Assembly: GCA_021521415.1 (NCBI GenBank) | Contig: JAIQDT010000833.1 | Span: 62,001 to 126,000 of the forward strand | Direction: 5' to 3' | DNA length: 64,000 nt | Source: Bidens hawaiensis | Lineage: Eukaryota > Streptophyta > Magnoliopsida > Asterales > Asteraceae | In this document: positions 11,641 through 22,039 of the stretch, piece by piece | Layout of the letters: each line of letters begins with the position of its first letter | Position numbering within the stretch: position 1 is the stretch's first letter | Program-made: the position numbers and the translations under genes | The notes under the pieces: model-generated | The model's input: the letters and a program-made list of their open reading frames with translations, nothing else | Database searches by the model: none | Told to the model about the DNA's origin: nothing

Positions 11641-11670
11641 AGAGGTCTTTCAAGCCACAAGTCCTTGAAC

Positions 11671-13294
11671 TCAAGCATTTCCTAAACGTCTAGCGCTGTT
11701 GTATGAACTCCATGGGCTCGGTGGAGGAGAATATGCGGATGGAGGGAGCACATTGATAACAAGCTTCATGCCGCCAGTTTTACAATGCTTTCCAACACCA
11801 CAAATGAACCATTTTTTCCCAGGGGTCGTCAAGGTCACCACATCATAGCCGCTAGACAGAGGTGCACTAGAAATAGGAATAGTACATTGTTGAAAGTCCG
11901 CTCCATTGACTTTGTATACGTTATGCTTCCCGACCGGATATATAAAAACTACATCAAGATTAATTAGTCAGAAACTAAGCAATGACCAACAAAATCCACG
12001 AATTAGTTAGAAACTAAAGAGCTAAAAATTATGACTTTGTATGATAAATTAGGAGACTTTAGTCGGCAGACACATCGGTTAAGGAGTTAAGGGTCCGTCG
12101 TAGATCTGCTGGTAATCACCCACGGATCAACGACAAACACCAAAAATCCATTGATGAAAGTAATTTTTCTAGTAGTGTGTATGGTTTTTGGTCAAGATTA
12201 TTGATGGTTTGACGTACCTAATGTGTCTCCAACAAAGAACTCTTTTCCCATAGCCCATGCTTGGTAATTGAAATTCAAAGTCCAACCACTATCATCTCCG
12301 ACGATAAACACCTTTCAGAAGGTACAGGGCCAGGTGCGGGTGCCGGTACAGGTGACCAAGATAATACATCAATGACTAACTTCATTCCACCCGTCTTACA
12401 ATGTTGTCCGACACCACAAATGTACCATTTCTTTCCAGGAGTAGTAAGTGTACCACGTCATATCCACTTGCCAATGATTGATTGGCAGTTGGCACGACAC
12501 ATCCTTGAAAACCATTTGCATCAACTTTGAACACATTGTGTTTTCCGACCGGGTACTTGAATACTAGAACCAAAAAAATCGTTAGTTGTTATTAATGAGG
12601 CACAATAACATATCATATATAAAAGAATGTCATCCAATAGGGTGCTAGTGTTAATTATTCAGTTTCAAACCGTTTAAAGCAAAAATTAATTGAATCTGTT
12701 TAAAATCGTGCTGAATTACATATTCAGTTTATGAATCGAATTTTGGGTGAACACATTCATACCAGATAAGTCTAATATCAATTCATGGCTATTTAAGTAA
12801 AATCATTTAGCCCAAACAAATTACATGTTTGTATCTTATTTTGCCGAACTCAATCCGATAACAAATATTGGTTTTAATAATCTTTTTAAAAAATAAAATT
12901 TAAATACAATATAAAACATTATACAATTGAAAACCTAACGATATCGGACTCCAGTTTTCGATTCGGTTTTGAACTTTCTTAATCCATTTGGTTTTCTAGT
13001 TTCAGGTGTAAAATATTTCAAACAGAACAAAACACCCTATTCAAAACATGTCATACTTTCTCCTAAAACGTGTTTATGTGATGTTTGATATAATGTATCG
13101 ATCAACAACGAATAATTTTACGTACCAAGTTTGTCTCCAACGACGAACTCCTTCCCTTTGGCCCAAGCCTGGTAGTCGAAGTTGAGAGTCCAGCCATATT
13201 CGTCTCCAACAATGTAGTCGGTAGCTGAAACAAAAGTAGCAAGAGTTGCTAGTAGACCGATGAATATAATGATGCTTAACTTGTTAGTGGCCAT
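11671..13294 (-). pseudogene. Phytocyanin-like gene with two cupredoxin domains, frameshifted (copy 1)
   Basis: Exons, minus strand: 13294-13126 (signal peptide and start of domain 1), 12563-12218 (rest of domain 1, Pro-rich linker, start of domain 2) and 11948-11671 (rest of domain 2 and a Pro/Ser-rich tail). Splice sites are canonical. Exon 1 opens MATNKLSIIIFIGLLATL and continues ATDYIVGDEYGW. Domain 2 has His in YPVGKHNVYK and Cys-His-Met in FICGVGKHCKTGGMK, the type-1 copper set with an axial Met as in plantacyanins. Two single-base losses break exon 2: one A in the GACGTGGTACAC region, giving a stop at 12382, and one G just before domain 2. Exon 3 is intact. The coding sum is 793 bases; two more bases would give 265 codons. 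Phytocyanins are secreted copper proteins of the cell wall or surface. Both losses are in short homopolymers, so assembly error is possible. Confidence 0.8.
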
Positions 13295-13737
13295 TGTTGA
13301 TGTTTTTTGTGTCTCCTGTTCTTGAAGCGAAGAAGTAAGTCTTAATTCTGTATTTATATAGTACATTGAATCACAAAAGAACACAATAAGGTACACTTTG
13401 ATCTTGACAACCATTTGAAGCGGCCATGGACGGCATGGTAAATATAAATTTGAAAATATGATTATGGTAGACATAGAAGCACACAACTGATAATTAGTTA
13501 ATTTTGTACATATTTGGCAAGTGACCACCCCTTTAACCATTTTAGGTTGAGGAGCATACCTCAATTCATGCAGTTTATATAAATTAAAAAATATATAAAC
13601 AAGTTTCTAGCATATCGATCCAATATTTTTAGAAAGTGACTTTGGATATTGAAATCTGTTGATCATTTTTTTAATTAACCTTTTTTCTAGATTCACTCCA
13701 AAATCCCATAAATCAATAGGGCAATTTAATAGAATAG

Positions 13738-14175
13738 TAACCAAGTTTTAAAATTATTCCAGTTTAGTCACTTAACTTTAAAAAATGTTTCAATTAAGTC
13801 ACTCAACATTCATATTTTATTAAATTTAAGGTTTTAAGATGTTTTTTTAGCTTTTTTACTTTTTGTTTCACAAAGGAAATCTTTTTATGTTTTTTTTTTC
13901 TATTTTGACGTTGAGTGGCGACGTTGATTTTACTTTTTATTTTTAATTTTAATATAATTAACGTTTTTTAAATTATTTAAATTTAACTACATATACTGCA
14001 AATTCTGACTCTCACATCTTATCCTCCATTTCTTTCTTGACGCACAAAAAAATTGGTGAGACTTGATTTGAAGATTTAGTGACCCGATTTGGGGAAAATT
14101 TGCATGAGTGACCTAATTGGAACACTTTTAAAACTTGGTGAGACTTGATTTGAAGATTTAGTGACCTGATTTGAC
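13738..14175. repeat. Inverted-repeat element with a small direct duplication
   Basis: The left end contains AACCAAGTTTTAAAATTATT and AGTCACTTAAC. The right end carries their reverse complements (AGTGACCTAATTGGAACA, TTTTAAAACTTGGT). About 38 bases (GAGACTTGATTTGAAGATTT and onward) are duplicated at 14054 and 14136. A MITE is likely, but the ends are not delimited. Confidence 0.45.
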
Positions 14176-14647
14176 AACAAACTGCGGTGTTGCTTTGCCC
14201 GTATTAAACCGCCTCATAATGTTACATTTGTTCATATCATAAGCATATATTAGTTAAACATCGATGGTCTTTCATAAGAAGAGAAATAACCTTTAGAGTA
14301 GATATGGCAAACAAAACCGAGCTTATAAATTAAGGCTAAGATCAGATACAAACATCGTGTAAGAAGTAATAGCATAGTCATGCTAAAGAATAACCTATGT
14401 ACCACTATGTACCAGATCTCACTCCAATAAGATTAAGACAATTTTGCTCCGGTTAAAACTGAAATAGGATACGCTCAATTTCTTGAAAACCTTCCATGTT
14501 AACATTATAACCCGTTTGATTGTGAAATAGGATGTTATTTACTTTTTCGATGTAAAAAACAATTCCATTGATTGAGTGTTTCGATGGTTGCAATGGAATT
14601 AAGAGTGGCAAAATGTGCATTAATGGACACCATGGCTACAATATTAA

Positions 14648-14978
14648 TTTTTTTTTTGGAACGACTAACTAAGTAGCGCCGGGTACTCCGTACGCGGCCC
14701 TAACTGGCTAAAGGTAGCCCGAGCTTGCCACGAGTCCGGACGGAAGGAACCCCTAGCAGTCCACCTATTGAGGGATTCCCCGGATAAACCCGACCCCCAC
14801 GCCCGACAAACGACACGACAACGAGGAGCCGGTAAAACCGGGTGAGATCAGGACTCGAACCCTGGCAAGCCAGGGTCATCCCTCATATCTCCCATATAAA
14901 TTGGTGATAGTGAGGTTTGAATACCCTACCTCTCACTAGCAAAGTGAGTGCTCTACCATTGAGCCACATCCAATTTAT
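14648..14978 (-). mobile_element. tRNA-derived SINE, 331 bp, with target duplication
   Basis: On the minus strand it starts with a tRNA-Ala-like head (14971-14902), runs through a GC-rich body with a second B-box-like GGTTCGAGTCC, and ends in a poly-A tail (T run at 14648-14656 on the plus strand). It is flanked by GCTACAATATTAA (14635-14647) and GCTACAATTTTAA (14979-14991), a 13-bp target duplication with one mismatch. Head, tail and duplication together make this a solid SINE call. It lies upstream of phytocyanin copy 1, inside the duplicated segment, and has no counterpart in the second unit. Confidence 0.88.
14902..14971 (-). repeat. tRNA-Ala(TGC)-like head of the SINE
   Basis: The sequence folds as a degenerate tRNA: acceptor start GGATGTG, D arm GCTCAATGGTAGAGC, anticodon arm CTCAC-TTTGCTA-GTGAG with TGC in the anticodon position. 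The T arm is degenerate. It is a SINE promoter region, not a working tRNA gene. Confidence 0.65.
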
Positions 14979-15479
14979 GCTACAATTTTAAATATGCGGA
15001 GACCTTTTCTATTTGTTTTTTTTAATTATTATTGTTAATTATAAAATACCAAAAGAATTACATAAAAGTGATCACAAGAAGGAAATCTTTGTCCTATGCC
15101 AAGATTCTTCAGCCGATTTCAAGGACTGCAATTTTGTAACAAACATCTTTTACCTCCTTAGGATACACAGAACGGGAGCGGGGGCGGGAGAAGGAGTCGG
15201 AGTGGTCGTAGGTTGTAGTTTTAATAGAATCTGTCAGTGGTGGAACTTAAAATATTTAAATACGAGGGGTCGAAAATATTATAAATTAATATTAAATTCT
15301 TACACATAAAAAATCATTTTTCACCAAATAAAGACTATAAATCCCAGAAGGCATTGACTAGTTCTTTTAGGTTGGTTTGTTTTGAGCTATCAAAAATCAT
15401 ATATTACCAATTTTAAGACCAAAAATATTATTGAAAATATGAGCTATTTACCGAAAATAAATGGGTATATTTAAAAGTT

Positions 15480-15710
15480 CGGCCCATGGTTTCTGTAGGA
15501 TACAAACAAAATAATCAAACCCAAAGAAAGACTACAAACTAATATATATATACATTCATGATGATGCATATCAAGAATATTAACTAAATAACCAATTCCG
15601 GAAAATTAAGAACAATATATGTTTCAAAGTTTAAACCAAATACAAGAAAAAAAAAATTCAAAAATGTAGCTATGATCAATCTGTAAAATATTGCCACTGC
15701 CAATAATGCT
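15480..15710. repeat. Block duplicated at 21070-21310
   Basis: The two blocks share long stretches such as CATTCATGATGATGCAT (with substitutions), TTAACTAAATAACCAATT and GTTTCAAAGTT. Together with the paired 3' flanks (11500-11670 and 16350-16510) they bound a tandem segmental duplication that includes the phytocyanin genes. Confidence 0.7.
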
Positions 15711-15715
15711 CAAGG

Positions 15716-15880
15716 CGGATGTAGCCATCAGGCTTGATGGCCGAGCCACTGTTTGTGGTAGAACTGCTTCTTGACTCACAGTGCTACTCTACACCACAAA
15801 TATACTATTTCCTTCCTCGGGTTATAGAAGGGTGATATCACTATGATGTATTCCTTAGCAACAACTTTTAACTAGATAGG
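15716..15880 (-). pseudogene. Phytocyanin exon relic
   Basis: Read on the minus strand, a stretch near 15850-15780 aligns with the region of phytocyanin exons that encodes the strand before the copper-binding Cys (CCCGAGGAAGGAAATAG and then ATTTGTGGTGT). It has stops and indels and cannot code. It shows that at least a third phytocyanin unit once existed here. Confidence 0.45.
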
Positions 15881-16053
15881 TTATCACACTAGACGTCTTA
15901 CCTGTTCACTGACTTGTCCGTGTTTAAAATACGGATTAAATAAAATTCGTATTTTATTTTCTGATTTCAATTCTTCTAAATTCAAGACTTTTTCATTTTC
16001 TTTATTTTGTTTTAATAGGAATTCAGTCGATTCAAATTATTTCAATGTTTTAA

Positions 16054-16281
16054 GAGCATGTTTGGGATTGAGTTTGAAAAATGCTTATTTGCTTATTGGT
16101 GTTTTCAAAAAGCCAATAAGTTAAAATATGTTTGGCAATCACAAAAATCTTTCTTATTTTAGCTTTTTAAAAGGGCTAAAAAGCAGTTTTTCAAAAGCCC
16201 CAAATCCTGGCTTTTCAAAATGGCTTTTTTGAAAAAGCCAATAACCAATAAGCATTTTCAAACTCAATCCCAAACATGCCC
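16054..16281. mobile_element. Tourist-like (PIF/Harbinger) MITE, 228 bp
   Basis: Terminal inverted repeats start GAGCATGTTTGGGATTGAG on the left and, as reverse complement, GGGCATGTTTGGGATTGAG on the right, at least 30 bases long. The 3-base target TAA is duplicated (16051-16053 and 16282-16284), as usual for PIF/Harbinger. A truncated copy is at 61639. Confidence 0.85.
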
Positions 16282-16635
16282 TAAATATATTTATCAACTT
16301 GTCAAAAGTAACCGAATCTACACTTCTCAATATTAAAAGAAAAAATATATTATTTCTCATATGTATTAGAACTTAAGTTTCTCCACTGTCCATTGTGTAA
16401 TACAGTAAGTAACATAAGCAATAAATGAATGTTTATAAATGATAAACAAGGCATCAAAAGCGTCCCACACAACATAAATATGGAGATGTAACCAAAAAGC
16501 TTTTCAAACTGCAACTCCAAGAACTCGGGTGTTTCCCAAACGTCTAGCCTCGTTGTTTGAACTCCATGTGCTTGGAGGAGGTGAATATGCTTATTGAGGA
16601 AGCATGTAGATAACAAGCTTTATACCTTCTATTTT

Positions 16636-17670
16636 GGGAGACTTCTCAAAATAGCCTTCTTTGGAGAGAGAGTTCTCAAAATAGCCCTTTTTTCCTCAAA
16701 AGTTTTAGAATTTGGACTTTTCAACGCATTGGGAAAAGATAATAATGTAGGGGTAACAAGCCAAATTTCTAAAGAAAGTTAGAGAGGAGACTAGATTTGA
16801 GAAATAATGAAGGGAAAGTCTAAATTATTTTGAAATTTTGAGTAAAAGTTTAGATTTTTTCAAAATTTTTTTTCTCTTATGTTTCCTACATTTTCCGTCC
16901 ATATTTTCAAATTTTAGGAAAAAGAGATTTTCAAATCTCGTCTTAAGAGACGCATTTCGGATGAATTTGTTCTTAAGAGACGAGATTCTTTTCTTTCTTC
17001 CAACCTTCATGCTACACACACACTTATACATACATACATATACATACATATATATGTATACATATATATGTATATGTAAATTCCGTATATATATGTATGT
17101 GTGTGTGTATATATATACATATATGTATATATACGGAATTTATATACACATAAATATACACACACACACATATATATATACAGAATTATATATACATACA
17201 TATATGTATATATATGTATACATTATATGTATGTATATGTATGCATGTATAAGTGTGTGTGTGTAGCATGAAGGTTGGAAGAAAGAAAAGAATCTCGTCT
17301 CTTAAGAACAAATTCATCCGAAATACGTCTCTTAAGACGAGATTTGAAAATCTCTTTTTCCTAGAATTTGAAAATATGGACGGAAAATGTAGGAAACATA
17401 AAAAAACAGTCTAGGGAGACTGTCTTTTGAGAAAAAAATTGAAAAAATCTGAACTTTTACTCCAAGATTTCAAAATAATTTGGACTCTCCCTTCATTATT
17501 TTCCCAAATCTGGTATCCCCCCTAACTTACTTTAGAAATTTGGCATGATACCCCTACATTATTATCTTTTCTCAATGCGTCAGGAAAGTCCAAATTCTAA
17601 AAAATTTTGAGGAAAAAAGGGCTATTTTAGGGACTCTCTCTCTAAAAGGGGTTATTTTCGGAAATTTCCC
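16636..17670. mobile_element. 1035-bp foldback (MULE-like) element in phytocyanin exon 3
   Basis: The element begins GGGAGACTTCTC and ends GGAAATTTCCC. The two halves (about 450 bases each) are inverted copies of each other, joined by an AT/GT microsatellite palindrome around 17020-17250. The target TTCTRTTTT (9 bp, one mismatch) flanks it (16627-16635 and 17671-17679), typical of Mutator-like elements. Copy 1 of the phytocyanin gene gives the uninterrupted sequence. No transposase is encoded. Transcripts would fold into a very long hairpin. Confidence 0.85.
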
Positions 17671-19202
17671 TTCTGTTTTACAATGCTTTCCAACACACCA
17701 AATGTACCATTTTCTTCCTAGGGTCGTGAAGATCACCTCATTATAACCACTAGATAGAGGTAGGCTAGAAACCGGAGTAGTACATTGTTTGAAATCCACT
17801 CCATTGACTTTGTATACGTTATGCTTCCCCTTCGGGTATACAAAAACTACATCAAGATTAATTAGTTATACAAAATATTCGAGACAAAATATTCTACACG
17901 TCAGTTTGCAAATATATTCACAAACTAAAATATATGACTATATACAAAAGTGGAATCAAATGATCAAGAGGCCCTTAGGCTGTCGAACGTGTTTTGGAGT
18001 TTGCTATTTTAAACTGTCATTCTAAGGAAAATTTCAGTTCTTTATATTGTCATTCAACGAGAAGAAAGCGTAAAATTTTTAGATGGAAACGTTACGTTTT
18101 TAGATCATATTATACACTATACAAGGAAAACTCAAGCATTTTATTTTTAGGAAAATGAGTTCTTTCCGTATAAAGAATTTTCATTTTCTAACCTCTGGGT
18201 CAAAGGTTTTAACTATGAAGTACTTGTTTTTTATGTCAGTGTAATTAATGATGGTTTAGTTTACCAAGTGTGTCTCCGACAAAGAACTCCTTTCCCATAG
18301 CCCATGCTTGGTAATTGAAATTCAACGTCCAACCACTATCATCCCCGACGATGAAAACCTTTCCAGATGGTACATGCTCGGTGTGGGTGTGCGTATACTG
18401 GTGCCGGTGACCAAGATAAAACATCGATAACTAACTTCATTCCACATGTTGCAAAATGTTTTCCGACACTACAAATGTACCATTTCCTTCCGAGGTTAGT
18501 AAGGGTTACCACGTCATATCCACTTATCATTGACTCCTTGGTTGGTGGTATGACACATCCTTTAAATCCATTTCCATCTACATTGAACACGTTGTGTTTT
18601 CCAACTGGATACTTGAATACTACAAACAAAAAAGCCATTAGTTCTTACTCGTGAGGAGCAAGCATGATTCATATATGAAATTACGAGATCCAAAAAAACT
18701 GCAATGTTACTTATTCGGTTTCTAACTAATTCAACAGAACCAAATTACATATGCGGTTTTGGATCGGATTTTTTTCAAAATTCAATTGGGATTTTGGCTT
18801 GAAAAATCATAATTATGTTTGAACCCAATAAATATGTATAAAACAATTGTTATTTAAGCATTGTCCTTTAATTCAATCCAATTACATCCTTGTCCAATCT
18901 TATTTAGCCCAAATCAATCCAACAAAATATAATTGTATAAATAATTAAAAAAAAAAAAACTAAAGTGAAATAGAAATATATTTGTTCGGTCAACAACCTA
19001 ATCAAATTCAAATTCAAATTCAGTTTCCAGTTCATTTTTGAACTTCCTGAATCCAGATTGGCTCTCCTTTTTGACCGTTATTATTCAAACCGAACCAGTA
19101 AACACCCTTAAACAAGGGAACCATAACACGAAACGCATTAAACTTTCTCCTAAAACAGGTCTTTATGAAACGATTGGTGACAATGAGAATAAGGATTTGG
19201 CC

Positions 19203-19454
19203 TGTTATTGTTTCTTGTTAATTAAGCCTTTAACCCTAGTTCATATCTTATAAATAACCCTGCTATGTAATTGTAATCTTTGCACCTAATCAATGAAATA
19301 ACCTAGTTGCAGCCCATGGATGTAGGTCCCTCGCTGAGACCGAACCACGTAAAATTCTTGTGTCGTATTTATTGTTTATATTTTCTATTTACTGCGTGTA
19401 TAATCGTGCGTGCTTGTTCGTGTGTTGTTCCGCTGCGCTGATTTGTTCCTAACA
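19203..19454 (+). mobile_element. Copia-like LTR fragment at the exon 1 boundary of phytocyanin copy 2
   Basis: The segment has TGTTA...TAACA ends and internal GTTGCAGCCCATGGATGTAG and ACCGAACCACGTAAAATTC, as in the LTR remnant near 9.6 kb. Its right end touches the splice donor of phytocyanin exon 1, so the G of the donor is host and the T comes from the LTR. No flanking target duplication is seen, so a deletion probably accompanied or followed insertion. Confidence 0.55.
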
Positions 19455-19619
19455 CCAAGTTCGTCTCCGACAACATACTCCTTCCCTTTGGCCCAAGCTT
19501 GGTAATCGAAGTTAAGAGTCCATCATATTTGTCTCCAACCATAAAGTCGGTAGCTGAAACAAAAGTAGCAAGAGTTGCCAGTAGCCCTATGAATATAACG
19601 ATGCTAGTCACCATTGTAG

Positions 19620-21470
19620 ATCGAGCTCTTTGTTCTGTACGTAACTAATGAATTTGTTTGTGGATATATTTTATTCTTGCAAGTTGCCAGTGAAGTCTCT
19701 ATTTATAGCATTTTGTTTCGCATGTGAAAAACAGCATGTACTTTGATCTAGACAAACTTTTGAAAGCGGCTATAGACGGCATGACATGCATGGTTATTTT
19801 GAAATAAAAGTTGTGTGGAAATCGAAGTACATAACTTTAATTTTGTGGAGGCCTTTTTTTATTTATTTTCTTAATAATATTAACTATAAAATTACTAAAA
19901 ATAAATAAAAGTGATCACAAGAAGGATATTTATGTCTTGTACTCTTGAACAAAGATTCCTCGGCCAATTTCAAAGTCGGCAATCTTGTAACAATCATCTT
20001 TCACCTTGTTATAAATACAATATCTGTTTTAATTTTTAATGGAGTTTGAATCCACAGTAAGACTTTGGGTCATCAATGATCATTGCTTAAGTTCAAATCT
20101 TGTGACGAGATATCAACTGTCCCAATTTTGTTTGACGGTCTAGAGTATCAAACTCAAAACCTCCCCAGGAGGAGACCGCTTGGGGAAAGTTCCCCAACCA
20201 CTAGACCTGAAACTTGATGGTAATCCATAGTTTTAACGGATTAGCGATAAATTTCTTACGGTTACAATTAGCGATAAATTTCTATTTAGGGTCGAAAGTA
20301 ACTTTTATTTAGTGTTAAAAACACTTTTTAGCAATGTTGCAAAAGCAGGTTTAGAAGATTGAGTGTCCGGGGTGGACCCATGGCATGTGGATTAGGTTCC
20401 TAGACGGCTAGACCCCAATCTTTCAAAAAAGTTTAGAGGCGATACGCTAATTTTTTTATGGACCTCATAAAAATTAATAAAAGAGACCTATTGTATAAGT
20501 ATTAACTTTGGTGTGTTGGTATTTTCATTGTGTTCTATCCTGGAGGTCATGGGTTTAAGCCTTTTCAACTAGGTTGTCGTGTTTGTGTTTTTGTTTTCAT
20601 TTTTGTTGACTTTTAGTTTGTCATCATCTGATTTTGACTTAGTTTTGACGTAGTTTTCATAAAGCAACCCAGTTAATGTGTTTTTTGTTTTTATTTTGTT
20701 GACCTTTAGTTTGCCATCATCTAATTTTGACTTAGTTTTCATAAAACTTGAATTTTATGATTAATTATGCAAAGATAATTGAAAAAAAAGTTTGAGTCAT
20801 CATCTTCTTTTAAGTAATACTTTAAGAAAATTGATTTGAAAAGACTTTCCATTGGAACAACCCCCCCCCCTCGTTTTGATGAGTAATGGCCACGTTTTTT
20901 TTTATTTTGTTCCTCGCCCCGACCCAAAAATTCTTTTAGTTTGGTTGTGAAAATTCTGAGCATCGAAAAGTTGGGATCCCGCTGGAAAAAAATCATAGAA
21001 CCGTCACAGTCGAGTACTCATTGAGTAATCGTTACAAAGACCCCTTATCGACCCTATTAAGTTCCGCATCTGGTTTCCGTACGACACAAATAAAATAGTC
21101 AACCCAAAATGAAAAAAATGCAAATAAATATATGTACAGTTATGATGATGCATGTCAAGAAGATTAACTAAATAACCAATTTCGGAAAGTTAAGAACAAT
21201 ACATGTTTCAAAGTTCAAACCAAGTAAACCAAAAAGATAGTCGGAAAACGCAGCTATAAGAACAAATTGTTGAATGCACGTCTTCATTAGTACCAATTCG
21301 TAGATTGCTACCACTGCCAATATTTTAAATGAACGAACACACACGCCCATTATCTTCGTTTATTTATGTTCGTTCGTTCAGAATATAAGCGAACAAACAT
21401 AAATGAACACATTCATTACATGAACAAGAAAATCCGTTCACTTAACTGTTTGGTTCGTTTACAGGCCTAA
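19620..21470. other. Upstream flank of phytocyanin copy 2; repeats only
   Basis: 19840-20010 is homologous to 15000-15180 (shared AAAGTGATCACAAGAAGG), part of the segmental duplication. About 100 bases containing TTTAGTTTGYCATCATCT are duplicated at 20600-20660 and 20700-20750. A 10-C run is at 20862. 21330-21470 is rich in GTTCGTT/AACGAAC motifs. No gene is supported. Confidence 0.5.
21070..21310. repeat. Second copy of the 15480-15710 block
   Basis: Homologous to 15480-15710 with substitutions and small indels. It marks the far end of the tandem segmental duplication. Confidence 0.7.
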
Positions 21471-21484
21471 AAGCATTAACATAC

Positions 21485-21678
21485 CTTGTCCATTAGATAG
21501 GGTCCGATCCAGACGAAGAAGCAAAACCCTAAAACAGCCAGAAATAAAACCAGAAACACAAACTTTCCCCACCACCAGATACTCGTACAGTCCGACGACG
21601 GAGCAATGCCTTCCGGCGATGTGATAATGACGTAATCAGGCCTGTGGTCTTCAATCCAGAACTGCTTTCAATCGTCAT
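21485..21678 (-). pseudogene. Exon fragment of a TVP38/TMEM64-like (VTT) membrane protein
   Basis: On the minus strand one frame reads DYVIITSPEGIAPSSD followed by a hydrophobic segment (WWWGKFVFLVLFLAVLGFCF) and WIGPYLMDK, then a consensus donor GTATGT at 21484. The hydrophobic stretch and 'P-x-L-M-D-K' end resemble the start of plant VTT/SNARE-associated Golgi proteins, but this is recall, not a search. The ATG at 21678 is in another frame, so a frameshift is present, and no later exons are found downstream. It is read as a gene fragment. Confidence 0.35.
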
Positions 21679-21912
21679 TCTGAATCGGAGGGAGGGAGGG
21701 TTTATGAAACAACAGAGGTTAAAATAACATGTTGAGATGGAATGCTTGCTTTATGGTGAAGGAAGCGTGGATTGAAAGACATGAATGCCGGGTTCCAGAT
21801 TACATATTGCTAATGCTTCCATGTTAATCATGGCGTTACGGAAGCATTTCTTAATTTTGATCGATGTATTCTAGCAGAAGGTTTGTATATTGGCTTTGGC
21901 CCTATAAACCTA

Positions 21913-22038
21913 AAGGGTGTTTGGCAGATGTTTTGAAATTATTAACTTTTTAAAAATGAAGTTTTTTTTTACTTATTTGTTTTTCAAAAAGTTAATAAGC
22001 AAATGAACAATTTTTAAAAGTTTAGTCAAACACTCTCC
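21913..22038. mobile_element. Possible short Tourist-like MITE
   Basis: The left end AGGGTGTTTGGCAG and the right end reverse complement GGAGAGTGTTTGAC are similar. The inside has inverted AAAAGTTAATAAG-like stretches. The target duplication is not clear. Confidence 0.35.
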
Positions 22039-22039
22039 A

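Larger units (their letters stand above)
16506..19614 (-). pseudogene. Two-domain phytocyanin-like gene, copy 2, disrupted
   Basis: Same plan as copy 1: exon 1 19614-19456 (MVTSIVIFIGLLATL start), exon 2 18619-18265, exon 3 17846-17671 resumed at 16635-16506 after a foldback insertion. Damage seen: (1) one base lost in exon 1, so the expected KYGW reads KYDG and the frame is lost; (2) a frame conflict in the linker before domain 2; (3) the foldback element in exon 3; (4) the copper Cys of domain 2 shifted by a local rearrangement, so ICGVGKH reads IWCVGKH; (5) an LTR end abutting the exon 1 donor. Domain 1 keeps His (YPVGKHNVF), Cys, His and Met in YICSVGKH...CGMK. It is clearly dead and more decayed than copy 1. 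Confidence 0.82.

Noticed and set aside
14902..14971. A working tRNA-Ala gene
   Set aside because: The anticodon and D arms look good but the T arm is degenerate and the sequence is the head of a SINE with tail and target duplication.
16838..17266. Overlapping ORFs rich in Tyr, Ile and Thr
   Set aside because: They are translations of the AT/GT microsatellite palindrome in the foldback element. Low complexity, no start context and no domain.
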